NCBI RefSeq assembly: GCF_028621895.1
Contig: NZ_CP117520.1
Location: forward strand, 434,001 to 498,000
Reading direction: 5' to 3'
Source: Acinetobacter sp. GSS19
GTDB taxonomy: Bacteria; Pseudomonadota; Gammaproteobacteria; Pseudomonadales; Moraxellaceae
Length of the DNA: 64,000 bases
Shown in pieces: positions 45,256 to 52,852 of this stretch. The notes beneath the pieces are model-generated. The model saw only the letters and a program-made list of their open reading frames with translations, made no database searches and was not told the DNA's origin. A program made the position numbers and the translations under genes. Numbering within the stretch: the stretch's first letter is position 1; each line of letters starts with the position of its first letter.

Positions 45256-46044
45256 TTATGGGGTTTTGTTTCGTACTTGCTGATCTGGGGAAGATTTTCC
45301 TTCTAAAAATAGCAATAACAGGCATCCCATCGTCATCACAATGAGCCAGCCCTGCATAAAAATATTGATGGATCGGCCTAAAAAATAATAGGCATGCTGT
45401 TGCCATAGCGTTGTAGAAATCAGCTGTATGTAGTGCCAACATGAACATGCTGCATAAATAAGGCTCATAACAACCAGTAAGGCAAAATAGGCACGTATCC
45501 ATCTAGCCGTCGCTGTAGGATTGTGATGCTGTTGATAATAATGCCCAACCATCCAGATCAAGATGGGAAGGGCGAGAACTGAACTGCCAATTTGTAGCAG
45601 GTAGTGTAGTGGATAAGTCTGATGGAAAATTTGAATATGATGGCTTAACAGATCGCGAAATGCCCAAGTACGATAATCGACGTGCGTGACACTATCCCAC
45701 AGCAGATGGGTGATGTTACCGAGTAAAATCGCCACACTGATGCTAAATACAAACCGCAGAAAGTTTTTAAAATTGTGAATTCTTAAAGGATCAGACAAGC
45801 TAAATACCTGATAAAGCACTGGACGATAAATCAAATACCAGAGTGCTGAAAATCCGAGACCGATCCATAAATTGGGATGGAGCATGCCTGACCATAAATG
45901 AGTGCTATGATCATTTGCTGCGGTAAACAGGCGGAATAGATCCGGAACCATACAGCCGATTGCCAGTGCTGCAATAGGCAAATGACGGCCAGTGATGCGT
46001 GACAAGACCGGTGCAAGAACTGTATGAGAAATTGTAAAAGGCAT
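45256..46044 (-). CDS. DUF4184 family membrane protein
   Basis: 262-residue integral membrane protein. It begins MPFTISHTVLAPVLSRI and contains LAIGCMVPDL, GNITHLLWDSVTH and about six hydrophobic segments. The MPFT-SH start, early PD motif and H-x3-D pattern fit DUF4184, whose function is unknown; the motif layout is reminiscent of membrane-bound metal-dependent hydrolases. The start is placed at the ATG at 46044, the family's usual beginning. An upstream TTG would swallow a TATATT promoter-like box. It is divergent from znuD and shares its 140-base promoter region, including the Zur box. Confidence 0.78.
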   Translation of the reverse strand: MPFTISHTVLAPVLSRITGRHLPIAALAIGCMVPDLFRLFTAANDHSTHLWSGMLHPNLWIGLGFSALWYLIYRPVLYQVFSLSDPLRIHNFKNFLRFVFSISVAILLGNITHLLWDSVTHVDYRTWAFRDLLSHHIQIFHQTYPLHYLLQIGSSVLALPILIWMVGHYYQQHHNPTATARWIRAYFALLVVMSLIYAACSCWHYIQLISTTLWQQHAYYFLGRSINIFMQGWLIVMTMGCLLLLFLEGKSSPDQQVRNKTP

Positions 46045-46134
46045 TGAAAAATATAATAAATAATTTTGTTGTAGGAGAAGCAACTAGCTTAACCTAAGTT
46101 TTTATAATGAAATGTTTTTTATTGCAAAACAAAA

Positions 46135-46157
46135 GAAATGTTATAATATAACGAAAA
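46135..46157. promoter_or_regulatory. Zur box controlling znuD
   Basis: A 13-bp perfect palindrome GTTATAATATAAC at 46140-46152 lies within GAAATGTTATAATATAAC, which closely matches the known enterobacterial and Acinetobacter Zur operator. It lies 34 bases before the znuD start and within the divergent znuD/DUF4184 interval, so repression under zinc sufficiency is expected for znuD and possible for both genes. Confidence 0.85.
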
Positions 46158-46185
46158 ATTATCCGATAATGACCGAGTTTTGACC

Positions 46186-48312
46186 ATGTTATTTCCAAAA
46201 AGTATGCTGACCCTGTCAATTTTGGCGGCAGCCTCTCAATGGGTATGGGCAGAAGATGCACCCGAAACAACACAACAACTAGAAACGATCCAGCTGACCG
46301 CGCATCCTTTGGTACAGACAGCAGCAGATTTTGCGGTGGCAGATCATGTCGTTGAACAGAAGACTCTAGCCGAGCGTGCGGCGACCATCGGTGATGCGCT
46401 GAGCGATGAACTTGGGGTCTATAGCAATCAGTATGGTTCGGGTTCTAGTCGTCCGGTCATTCGTGGTCAGGACGGCGCACGAGTGAAAGTGTTACAACAC
46501 GCTTCTGAAACCATTGATGTTTCTACATTGTCACCCGACCATGCGGTGATGGTGGATCCTTTATTGGCGAAACAAGTTGAGATCATTCGTGGGCCATCGA
46601 CCTTACTCTATGCTGCAGGGACTGTGGGTGGTCTCGTCAATGTTACAGACAATAAAATCCCGACCCAAATGCCTGAAAAAGGTTATGAAGGGACAGTCAA
46701 CCTACGTTATAACTCTGGTAGTGATGAGAAATTGGCGAGCTTGGGCACGACGGTTGCGCTGGGAGATCAGGTTGCCTTACGCGTTGAAGGGCTCAAACGT
46801 AAAGCCAACGACTATATTGCACCGGATTACTATCATGAACATGACGGTGAATTAGAAAAAGAACGTCGGGTGGGCAATACCTTTGCAGAAGGTGAAAGTG
46901 TCAATCTGGGTCTTTCTTGGATTCATGATCGTGGTTTTACCGGAGTTTCTTATAGCAAGCGTCAAGACCAATATGGCTTGCCAGGACATAGTCATGGCTA
47001 TCATGATTGTTATCCAGATACGAATATGCAGTTGCAATGCCCAACTCCAACCGGTGAAGAAGATGATCATGCGGGAGGTCCATGGATTGATCTGGATTCG
47101 GAACGTTATGATTTTCGTACGGAATTGAATCAACCATTTGCCGGTTTTGACAAACTGCGTGCACATGCCAGCTATACCGATTATGCGCATGACGAAAAAG
47201 AAGGGCAGACGGTCTCGAGCCGTTTTGAAAGTCGTGGTTATGATGGCCGTTTAGAATTGGTGCATGTGCCCGTTATGGGATGGGAGGGGGTGATTGGTGC
47301 CCAGTATGGTCAACAAAAAATTGATCTCAGTGCACCCGATGAACATGAAGCAGATCCAATACTGGATGCAGGCCATGAAGAGCATAATCACAATGTACTG
47401 ATGGCAAATAGCAAAACCCAAAAATACAGTCTATTTGGTCTGGAACATAAACAGCTCGGTGATGTCCATGTGGAATTGGGAGCACGTTTAGACCATCAGA
47501 AAGTCAATATCGATTCAGAACAGCAAGATTATAGCGGTACGGGTTTCTCGTATTCGGCTGCCGGTAACTGGGCTTTTGCACCAAACTATAAACTGTCATT
47601 GGTTGCCTCACATCAGGAGCGTTTACCTCTTGCGCAAGAGCTATATGCTGACGGTTTGCATTTTGCGACAAATACCTATGAATTGGGCAATGAAAACCTG
47701 GATAAAGAGACATCGAATAATCTTGAGCTAGGTCTGCATTATGAGCAAGATAAGCTTGATTATCATGTACATGTCTATCACAACTGGTTTGATGACTATA
47801 TTTATGCCCAGACACTCGACAAGAAAGATAATTTACGTTTAGTACAATATACTCAGGATCAGGCACGTTTTTATGGTGCAGAAGCACAACTAGGCTATCA
47901 GTTGACTTCGGACTATAAATTCAGTGTCTTTGGTGACTATGTGCGCGGTAAAATTGATAATGATAATGCACCACGTGTACCGGCAGGCCGTCTAGGAGCC
48001 AAAGTCGATGCAGATTTTGCTGATGGCTGGTCGGGGATGATGGAGTATTATCATGTGTTTAATCAAGATAAAACTGCTAGCTATCGCACACCTCTCGGTG
48101 AGAAAGTCAGTTATGAAGATGAAACACAAGGTTATAACATGCTGAATATGGGCATTTCTTATGCGGGACAGTATGCCGCGAACAACAGCTATCGTGTTTT
48201 CCTCAATGCAAACAATTTGCTGGATGACCAGGTGTATCAACATGCATCATTCTTGTCGAATATCCCACAAGTAGGGCGGAATTTTACCGTTGGTTTGGAA
48301 TTCGCGTTTTAA
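46186..48312 (+). CDS. znuD: TonB-dependent zinc receptor ZnuD
   Basis: Outer-membrane receptor for zinc (and possibly haem) uptake driven by TonB. The 708-residue protein has a signal peptide (ending VWA-E), a plug domain with SRPVIRGQDGARVKVLQ and VEIIRGPSTLLYAAGTVGGLVN, and a 22-strand barrel ending in Phe (FTVGLEFAF). A His/Cys/Asp-rich loop is the ZnuD signature: GHSHGYHDCYPDTN followed by CPTPTGEEDDHAG. A second His-rich loop (DEHEADPILDAGHEEHNHN) follows. The ATG at 46186 is preferred to an in-frame TTG at 46180. The upstream Zur box supports a zinc role. Confidence 0.9.
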   Translation: MLFPKSMLTLSILAAASQWVWAEDAPETTQQLETIQLTAHPLVQTAADFAVADHVVEQKTLAERAATIGDALSDELGVYSNQYGSGSSRPVIRGQDGARVKVLQHASETIDVSTLSPDHAVMVDPLLAKQVEIIRGPSTLLYAAGTVGGLVNVTDNKIPTQMPEKGYEGTVNLRYNSGSDEKLASLGTTVALGDQVALRVEGLKRKANDYIAPDYYHEHDGELEKERRVGNTFAEGESVNLGLSWIHDRGFTGVSYSKRQDQYGLPGHSHGYHDCYPDTNMQLQCPTPTGEEDDHAGGPWIDLDSERYDFRTELNQPFAGFDKLRAHASYTDYAHDEKEGQTVSSRFESRGYDGRLELVHVPVMGWEGVIGAQYGQQKIDLSAPDEHEADPILDAGHEEHNHNVLMANSKTQKYSLFGLEHKQLGDVHVELGARLDHQKVNIDSEQQDYSGTGFSYSAAGNWAFAPNYKLSLVASHQERLPLAQELYADGLHFATNTYELGNENLDKETSNNLELGLHYEQDKLDYHVHVYHNWFDDYIYAQTLDKKDNLRLVQYTQDQARFYGAEAQLGYQLTSDYKFSVFGDYVRGKIDNDNAPRVPAGRLGAKVDADFADGWSGMMEYYHVFNQDKTASYRTPLGEKVSYEDETQGYNMLNMGISYAGQYAANNSYRVFLNANNLLDDQVYQHASFLSNIPQVGRNFTVGLEFAF

Positions 48313-48367
48313 GTTGAACTGAAAAGTCCATACAATCACCAAATTACCCTTGAAAAATCAACCAATA

Positions 48368-48402
48368 AAACCTAGCCTGATCGCATCAGGTTAGGTTTTT
48401 TG
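48368..48402 (+). terminator. intrinsic terminator after znuD, abutting the next start codon
   Basis: AAACCTAGCCTGAT (48368-48381) and ATCAGGTTAGGTTT (48385-48398) form a 14-bp stem with one G-U pair and a 3-base loop, followed by T residues to 48400. The next gene starts at 48405, so the only ribosome-binding-like sequence (AGGTTAGG) is inside the stem. Confidence 0.88.
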
Positions 48403-48404
48403 TT

Positions 48405-49868
48405 ATGCGTTTATTTCGACGAATCCAGCAGCGTTTAAATTGGTCACGTCGCCATTATTTTGGTGTGACTGGGGCTGTAATCTTGCTTGCCTATCTATCC
48501 TCTGCTGCTTATCAAAGCCATAAGCCTTTACCTGAGGGACTGAACTTTACGGGTCCATTACGTCATGCTGATGTGCAATTTTTGGCGGATCAAACCTATC
48601 TGGATCATCAGGGACAACAACAGCATGACCAGCATATCTTTAATGCGGTCTTTCAGTTGATTGAACAGGCCCAGAGCACCATTGTGTTGGACATGTTTTT
48701 ATTTAATGCCGAGGTGGGTAAATCCACTTTGCACTACCGTCCACTGATGCAGCAATTAACGGATGCCCTGATTGCCAAACGACGGCAAAATCCACAGATC
48801 GAAATTAAACTGATCACTGATCCGATCAATTCGGTTTATGGGGGGCTGAACCCTGAGCATTATCGGACACTGCGCCAAGCCGGAATTGATGTGATTGAAA
48901 CGGATCTGACCCCATTACGTGCGTCCAATCCACTCTGGTCGGGGGGTTGGTATTTATGTTGTCAGGATGTTGGGAATCATTCGGCAAAAGGTTGGTTGCC
49001 CAATCCATTCGGTACACATCCGATCACGCTGCGCAGCTATTTGCATTTATTTAATTTTAAGGCCAATCATCGAAAAACTATTGTGGTCGATACAGTTGAA
49101 GGGTGGAAAACCTTGGTGACTTCGGCCAATCCGCATGATGGCAGTTCATTGCATTCTAATGTGGCTTTGCTGGTGAGTGGACATACGGCTGTGGATGTGC
49201 TGAATACCGAACGTGCCGTCGCAGCATTTTCGGGTGCAGATATGCCTGCCGTGATTGTTGGCCATGTTCCTGAAAATTCGACTCTGCCGCAGGTGCAGGT
49301 GTTAACTGAAGCTGCAATTTATCAGGCAGTGCTTAATCTGCTGGATCATGCCCAAACGGGGGAGCAGGTGGATGTAGCAATGTTTTATCTTTCTGAACGC
49401 CGGGTCATTGCCGCCTTAAAACAGGCACATGAACGTGGGGTGAAGTTGCGGGTCTTACTCGATCCCAACAAGGATGCCTTTGGTCGACAAAAAAATGGCA
49501 TTCCGAACCGTCAGGTGGCTTCCGAACTCCACGCAAGTGGTATTGCTGTGCGTTGGTGTAATACCCACGGGGAGCAATGTCATAACAAAATGCTCCTCAA
49601 ACATGGCAAGACGGAAAATGAGCTGATTTTGGGGTCCGCCAATCTCACCGCACGTAACCTGAAGAACTATAATCTGGAAACCAATCTGCGGGTGCTCGGT
49701 TCAGCGCAGGCAGCCGTGTTTGTGGATGCCGGTGCCAATTTTGAAACGGCTTGGTCAAACTTGCATGGACGGTTCATTAGTGTGGATTATGCGCAGTATG
49801 CAGATGAGTCCAAATTGAAATACTGGCTTTACCGTTTTACAGAGTGGTCGGGCCTCTCTACATTTTAG
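48405..49868 (+). CDS. phospholipase D superfamily protein, membrane-anchored
   Basis: 487-residue protein with an N-terminal basic region and one transmembrane helix (about 19-37), then two PLD domains on the periplasmic side. The first HKD motif is HRKTIVVD, followed by SANPHD. The second is HNKMLLKH, followed by LGSANLTARN; here the usual Asp is His. The family includes cardiolipin synthases and other phosphatidyl transferases; the substrate cannot be read from sequence. The start codon lies 3 bases after the T tract of the znuD terminator, so expression must come from an internal promoter, readthrough or leaderless-like initiation. Confidence 0.82.
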   Translation: MRLFRRIQQRLNWSRRHYFGVTGAVILLAYLSSAAYQSHKPLPEGLNFTGPLRHADVQFLADQTYLDHQGQQQHDQHIFNAVFQLIEQAQSTIVLDMFLFNAEVGKSTLHYRPLMQQLTDALIAKRRQNPQIEIKLITDPINSVYGGLNPEHYRTLRQAGIDVIETDLTPLRASNPLWSGGWYLCCQDVGNHSAKGWLPNPFGTHPITLRSYLHLFNFKANHRKTIVVDTVEGWKTLVTSANPHDGSSLHSNVALLVSGHTAVDVLNTERAVAAFSGADMPAVIVGHVPENSTLPQVQVLTEAAIYQAVLNLLDHAQTGEQVDVAMFYLSERRVIAALKQAHERGVKLRVLLDPNKDAFGRQKNGIPNRQVASELHASGIAVRWCNTHGEQCHNKMLLKHGKTENELILGSANLTARNLKNYNLETNLRVLGSAQAAVFVDAGANFETAWSNLHGRFISVDYAQYADESKLKYWLYRFTEWSGLSTF

Positions 49869-50057
49869 TCAGGATGCAAAAATGCATTGAGTTAAACCTG
49901 ATTTTTTATTTTTTCGATCCAGTTGGCGAAAGCTTTTTCTAGTGCTAAGTGCTTCAAATTTTTCATGAAAAAATAATAGGATAGCTGTTTCGTTCTTCAT
50001 TGTTTCTTCTTAACAAAGCGTTAAACTTTGGACTAAACAAAAACAAGGAGAAATCCA

Positions 50058-50462
50058 ATGAAAAAGGCAGGCATGCTGATTGCACTTGCAATGCTGTTGG
50101 GGTCAACTGCGGTGATGGCCGATCGTCACGATGATCATGGCCGTCATGATGGGGGGAAGCCGTACGGTCGTGAAATTAAACATGAACACGATGATGATCA
50201 TGAGCATGAATATAAAGAGAAACAAAAGTATAAAAAAGCCCCGCCTGCACATGCCCGTGCCTGGGGACATGAGTCACGCCAGTTTAAACAGGGTGACTAC
50301 CTGCCAAAAGAATACCGCTCTAGTCGTTACTATGTGAATGACTGGGAAACGCATCAGTTGAGTGCGCCGCCTGTTGGCTATCGTTGGACTGAAGTAGATG
50401 GCAAGTATCTATTGGTTTCCATGGCCAATAATGCGATCAGCAAGATTGTTTATGGCCGTTAA
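50058..50462 (+). CDS. RcnB-family periplasmic protein, paralogue 1
   Basis: 134-residue secreted protein with signal peptide (about 1-21, ending VMA-D). A His/Asp-rich segment (RHDDHGRHDGG and HEHDDDHEHEY) is followed by the RcnB-type domain: KKAPPAHARAWGHESR, RYYVNDWETHQLSAPPVGYRW and VDGKYLLVSMANNAISKIVYG. RcnB of E. coli modulates nickel and cobalt export. The metal here is unknown, but the His/Asp stretch suggests metal binding. AAGGAG precedes the ATG. A bidirectional terminator follows. Confidence 0.85.
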   Translation: MKKAGMLIALAMLLGSTAVMADRHDDHGRHDGGKPYGREIKHEHDDDHEHEYKEKQKYKKAPPAHARAWGHESRQFKQGDYLPKEYRSSRYYVNDWETHQLSAPPVGYRWTEVDGKYLLVSMANNAISKIVYGR

Positions 50463-50500
50463 TTCGAAGGGATCTGAAGTTGATCACCTGAACTCAGGTA

Positions 50501-50536
50501 ATCAAAAGGTCAGTATAAACTGACCTTTTGATTTAT
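50501..50536 (+). terminator. bidirectional terminator between RcnB-1 and the hypothetical gene
   Basis: ATCAAAAGGTCAGT (50501-50514) with its perfect complement at 50519-50532, 4-base loop. It overlaps the last bases before the convergent gene's stop codon. Confidence 0.88.
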
Positions 50537-50979
50537 TGCATCGGTGGAATCAGTTGGTCGAGCTCTTTGGCGGACAATTGTTCCAACTCACTGAGATCGG
50601 TTTTAATTTTCCACTGATTTACATCTTCGACTGGATTCGGTAAGCGTGCTTCTAGCCAGTCACATACCACATCTGGGCTAAATTCAGCATGGTTACACTG
50701 GATCACCCAAGCCAAAAATTCTTTGGCATCGCCATTCATATAAGGCGGTGGTGAAACCGGGAAAAACTGGGTTGGCAGACGTTCATTGGTCGATAAGTAG
50801 TTCAATACATGGCCCAATTCCTGTACGGTTTGCCATGCGAGTGGATGTTCAATATCTATATTAAACTTAAACCACCAAGCATGTTGGCCATCGGATCCAT
50901 GTGCCACGATATTTTTTTCCTGAACACTCGGAACCTTGCAAAAGAACTGATACAGTCGGTCAAAACTTAATTCAGACAC
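50533..50979 (-). CDS. conserved-looking hypothetical protein
   Basis: 148-residue acidic soluble protein with no signal peptide or membrane segment. The start is GTG with AGGATGAG upstream. Trp/Phe-rich patches (HAWWFKFNIDIEHPLAWQTV) and PVSPPPYMNGDAKEFLAWVIQCNHAEFSPD are visible. I do not recognise a family. It lies between RcnB paralogues 1 and 2 on the opposite strand. Codon use and length suggest a real gene. Confidence 0.65.
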   Translation of the reverse strand: MSELSFDRLYQFFCKVPSVQEKNIVAHGSDGQHAWWFKFNIDIEHPLAWQTVQELGHVLNYLSTNERLPTQFFPVSPPPYMNGDAKEFLAWVIQCNHAEFSPDVVCDWLEARLPNPVEDVNQWKIKTDLSELEQLSAKELDQLIPPMQ

Positions 50980-51119
50980 AATGATGATCTCATCCTGAAA
51001 AATCGCATCTTAGCATATTCTGCATTTAAAGCAGCAGAACCCTATCTGAGGCGGAGGTCTGCCGTCTGTGAAACCATACCCTTAGTCATGTTTGCTGTAT
51101 TTTTTCTGTGCATTTCTTC

Positions 51120-51125
51120 TATACT
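51120..51125 (+). promoter_or_regulatory. -10-like hexamer before RcnB-2
   Basis: TATACT at 51120-51125 lies 31 bases before the start of the second RcnB gene. A clear -35 is not visible. The 50980-51155 gap holds no gene. Confidence 0.35.
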
Positions 51126-51155
51126 GATCTGATTAAAGCTTGAACAGAATACATC

Positions 51156-51587
51156 ATGATACAGTCAATCTTGAGCCGTACTTTGATTGCTCTGCTTACA
51201 TCATTCACCGTCATGACGGTTTTTGCAGGGACGAGTAACTGGGGAAATTACCGTGGTGTTGAGCGTCCGGCACCTCATGAACATCCTCCTACGCATTCTC
51301 ATTACCCTGATCATGCTTATCCGCGTTATTGGGGAGATCAGTACCCGCATCAGCGAGGCTATTACCAGTTTCGCTACACGCCCTCCACGGAATATGAATA
51401 TCGTTATGAGCAGCGTATCTTTGTAGGAGACCAAGTGCCGTTTCAGTATCGCGACAGTCGTTATTACGTGGATGACTGGGCTGCACATCGCTTAGATGAG
51501 CCTCCCGAGGACTGCCGCTGGATGATCATTGAAGGGCGCTATGTTCTGGTCTCGACACCGACTTTTACCATCACCGTGGTACGTTAA
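51156..51587 (+). CDS. RcnB-family periplasmic protein, paralogue 2 (diverged)
   Basis: 143-residue secreted protein with signal peptide (about 1-24, ending VFA-G). The His-rich linker is HEHPPTHSHYPDHAYP, followed by Tyr/Arg-rich sequence and an RcnB-type C-terminal domain (DSRYYVDDWAAHRLDEPPEDCRWMIIEGRYVLVS). It lacks the KAPPAHARAWGHESR block that paralogues 1 and 3 share, and has a Cys in place of the GYRW tyrosine region. It is thus the most diverged of the three. Confidence 0.8.
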   Translation: MIQSILSRTLIALLTSFTVMTVFAGTSNWGNYRGVERPAPHEHPPTHSHYPDHAYPRYWGDQYPHQRGYYQFRYTPSTEYEYRYEQRIFVGDQVPFQYRDSRYYVDDWAAHRLDEPPEDCRWMIIEGRYVLVSTPTFTITVVR

Positions 51588-51756
51588 CGATCTTTAGGGC
51601 TTTCGCAGCTTCATCCCGGGAATCCGATTTAGTGCATTTTGATTTTAGGATCGTTTAGTTAAATTACAAATTGTTGCAGTGCAGTGCCTTTTATCCATTA
51701 TTTCTCCTTATCTGCTGTTTAGACTAGCTTCAAAGGCAAGAATAAGGAATAAGTCG

Positions 51757-52173
51757 ATGAACAAGCTATTTATGCTCGTGGCACTTTCTGGTGCAGTGTT
51801 GACTTCTACAGCGGCAATGGCAGATCGTGATGATGATTATGACCACAAACGCTGGGGTTATGAGCATCAGATGAAATATGACCATCGTTATGATGATCGT
51901 GATCGTTATGGACATCGTTATGAGGATCGTCGTTACAAATACAAAAAGGCACCGCCTGCGCATGCTCGTGCTTGGGGGCATGAATCACGTCGTTTCCAGC
52001 GAGGTGATGTGTTACCAAGAGAATTCCGTTCTAGCCGCTACCATGTAAACGACTGGCGTTCACGTGATTTATATGCCCCTCCATACGGTTACCGCTGGAC
52101 GGAAGTTGATGGCAAATACCTGTTGGTTTCTACCGCCAATAACGTGATCAGCCGTATTGTCTATGGTCGTTAA
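51757..52173 (+). CDS. RcnB-family periplasmic protein, paralogue 3
   Basis: 138-residue protein with signal peptide (about 1-22, ending AMA-D). The linker is Asp/Arg/Tyr-rich (DRDDDYDHKRWGYEHQ, then YDDRDRYGHRYEDRRY) rather than His-rich. The RcnB domain is nearly the same as in paralogue 1: KKAPPAHARAWGHESRRF, RYHVNDWRS and VDGKYLLVSTANNVISRIVYG. The ATG at 51757 has AAGGAAT upstream; a longer in-frame opening at 51679 lacks a signal-peptide context. A terminator follows. Confidence 0.85.
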   Translation: MNKLFMLVALSGAVLTSTAAMADRDDDYDHKRWGYEHQMKYDHRYDDRDRYGHRYEDRRYKYKKAPPAHARAWGHESRRFQRGDVLPREFRSSRYHVNDWRSRDLYAPPYGYRWTEVDGKYLLVSTANNVISRIVYGR

Positions 52174-52182
52174 AACTGAATT

Positions 52183-52213
52183 AAAAAAGCAGGCAAATGT
52201 CTGCTTTTTTATT
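52183..52213 (+). terminator. terminator after RcnB-3
   Basis: AAAAAAGCAG (52183-52192) pairs with CTGCTTTTTT (52201-52210), extendable by G-U and C-G pairs to a 2-base loop. It sits 13 bases from the convergent psiE stop and can serve both strands. Confidence 0.88.
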
Positions 52214-52225
52214 TATGCTGTTTTT

Positions 52226-52723
52226 TTAAGCTAATTCATCATCTTGTGGACGTGGGGTGAGGTCATGGGGGAGTGGTTTCTCGCTGTGTTTATCCCGAAT
52301 TACAGATGGGTAATGCCAAGATGCAAAACGGACCACCAGAATGGCAGCAGCCAGAACCAGAATCGACCCGGTAATGATCACCAGATCCATATCAGCCTTA
52401 TGATCGTGCTGAATATCGGAGATCAGCAAGCGGGTAAGTGCAGTAATCGCGACATAAATCAGAAAGCGCACAGGCATATGGTTGGTCTTGAAATAAATGC
52501 CAACCATGGCACCCAGTTCCAGATAAATGAACAGCAACAGGATGTCATCAATGCTGGCATACTGTTTGACCGTCAGAATTTCTAACACGGTATGCACCGC
52601 TGACCAAGCGACCATACAGCCAATGATAAACAGGGCGATATAGTGAAAGCTCTCAACCGCATAATGACCTAAACGATCCAGTAAAGTTTCAACTTTCTCT
52701 ACTCGGGTTCTCTCTTCTGACAT
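52226..52723 (-). CDS. psiE: PsiE-family phosphate-starvation-inducible membrane protein
   Basis: 165-residue protein with four hydrophobic helices and charged termini. The core LLLFIYLELGAMVGIYFKTNHMPVRFLIYVAITALTRLL (four-helix middle, quoted here only by its ends LLLFIYLELG and AITALTRLL) is typical of PsiE. The start at 52723 is supported by GAGGAATCAA; the track to 52771 adds 16 residues that overlap no other signal. Function is not established beyond phosphate-starvation induction in E. coli. Confidence 0.8.
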   Translation of the reverse strand: MSEERTRVEKVETLLDRLGHYAVESFHYIALFIIGCMVAWSAVHTVLEILTVKQYASIDDILLLFIYLELGAMVGIYFKTNHMPVRFLIYVAITALTRLLISDIQHDHKADMDLVIITGSILVLAAAILVVRFASWHYPSVIRDKHSEKPLPHDLTPRPQDDELA

Positions 52724-52811
52724 GATTTGATTCCTCACATGGGGGATGTGACTGCTCAGAAAGAGATGCAAGATTCGTGCACAATTTAGTTTTTAAGCCA
52801 AATATGCATAA

Positions 52812-52837
52812 AAAATGCCTGACGAATCAGGCATTTT
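52812..52837 (-). terminator. terminator after acyl-CoA dehydrogenase 1
   Basis: AAAATGCCTGA (52812-52822) and its complement (52827-52837) around CGAA, with a T run on the - strand. Confidence 0.85.
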
Positions 52838-52852
52838 AGGGATCAAATCGGA

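Noticed and set aside
45132..45344. + strand frame starting with TTG after AAGGAG
   Set aside because: The start signal is part of a palindrome, and the frame runs antisense over the well-supported DUF4184 gene.
46799..47190. Long antisense frames across znuD
   Set aside because: They mirror His/Asp-rich codons of the receptor and have no start signals; no independent gene is supported.
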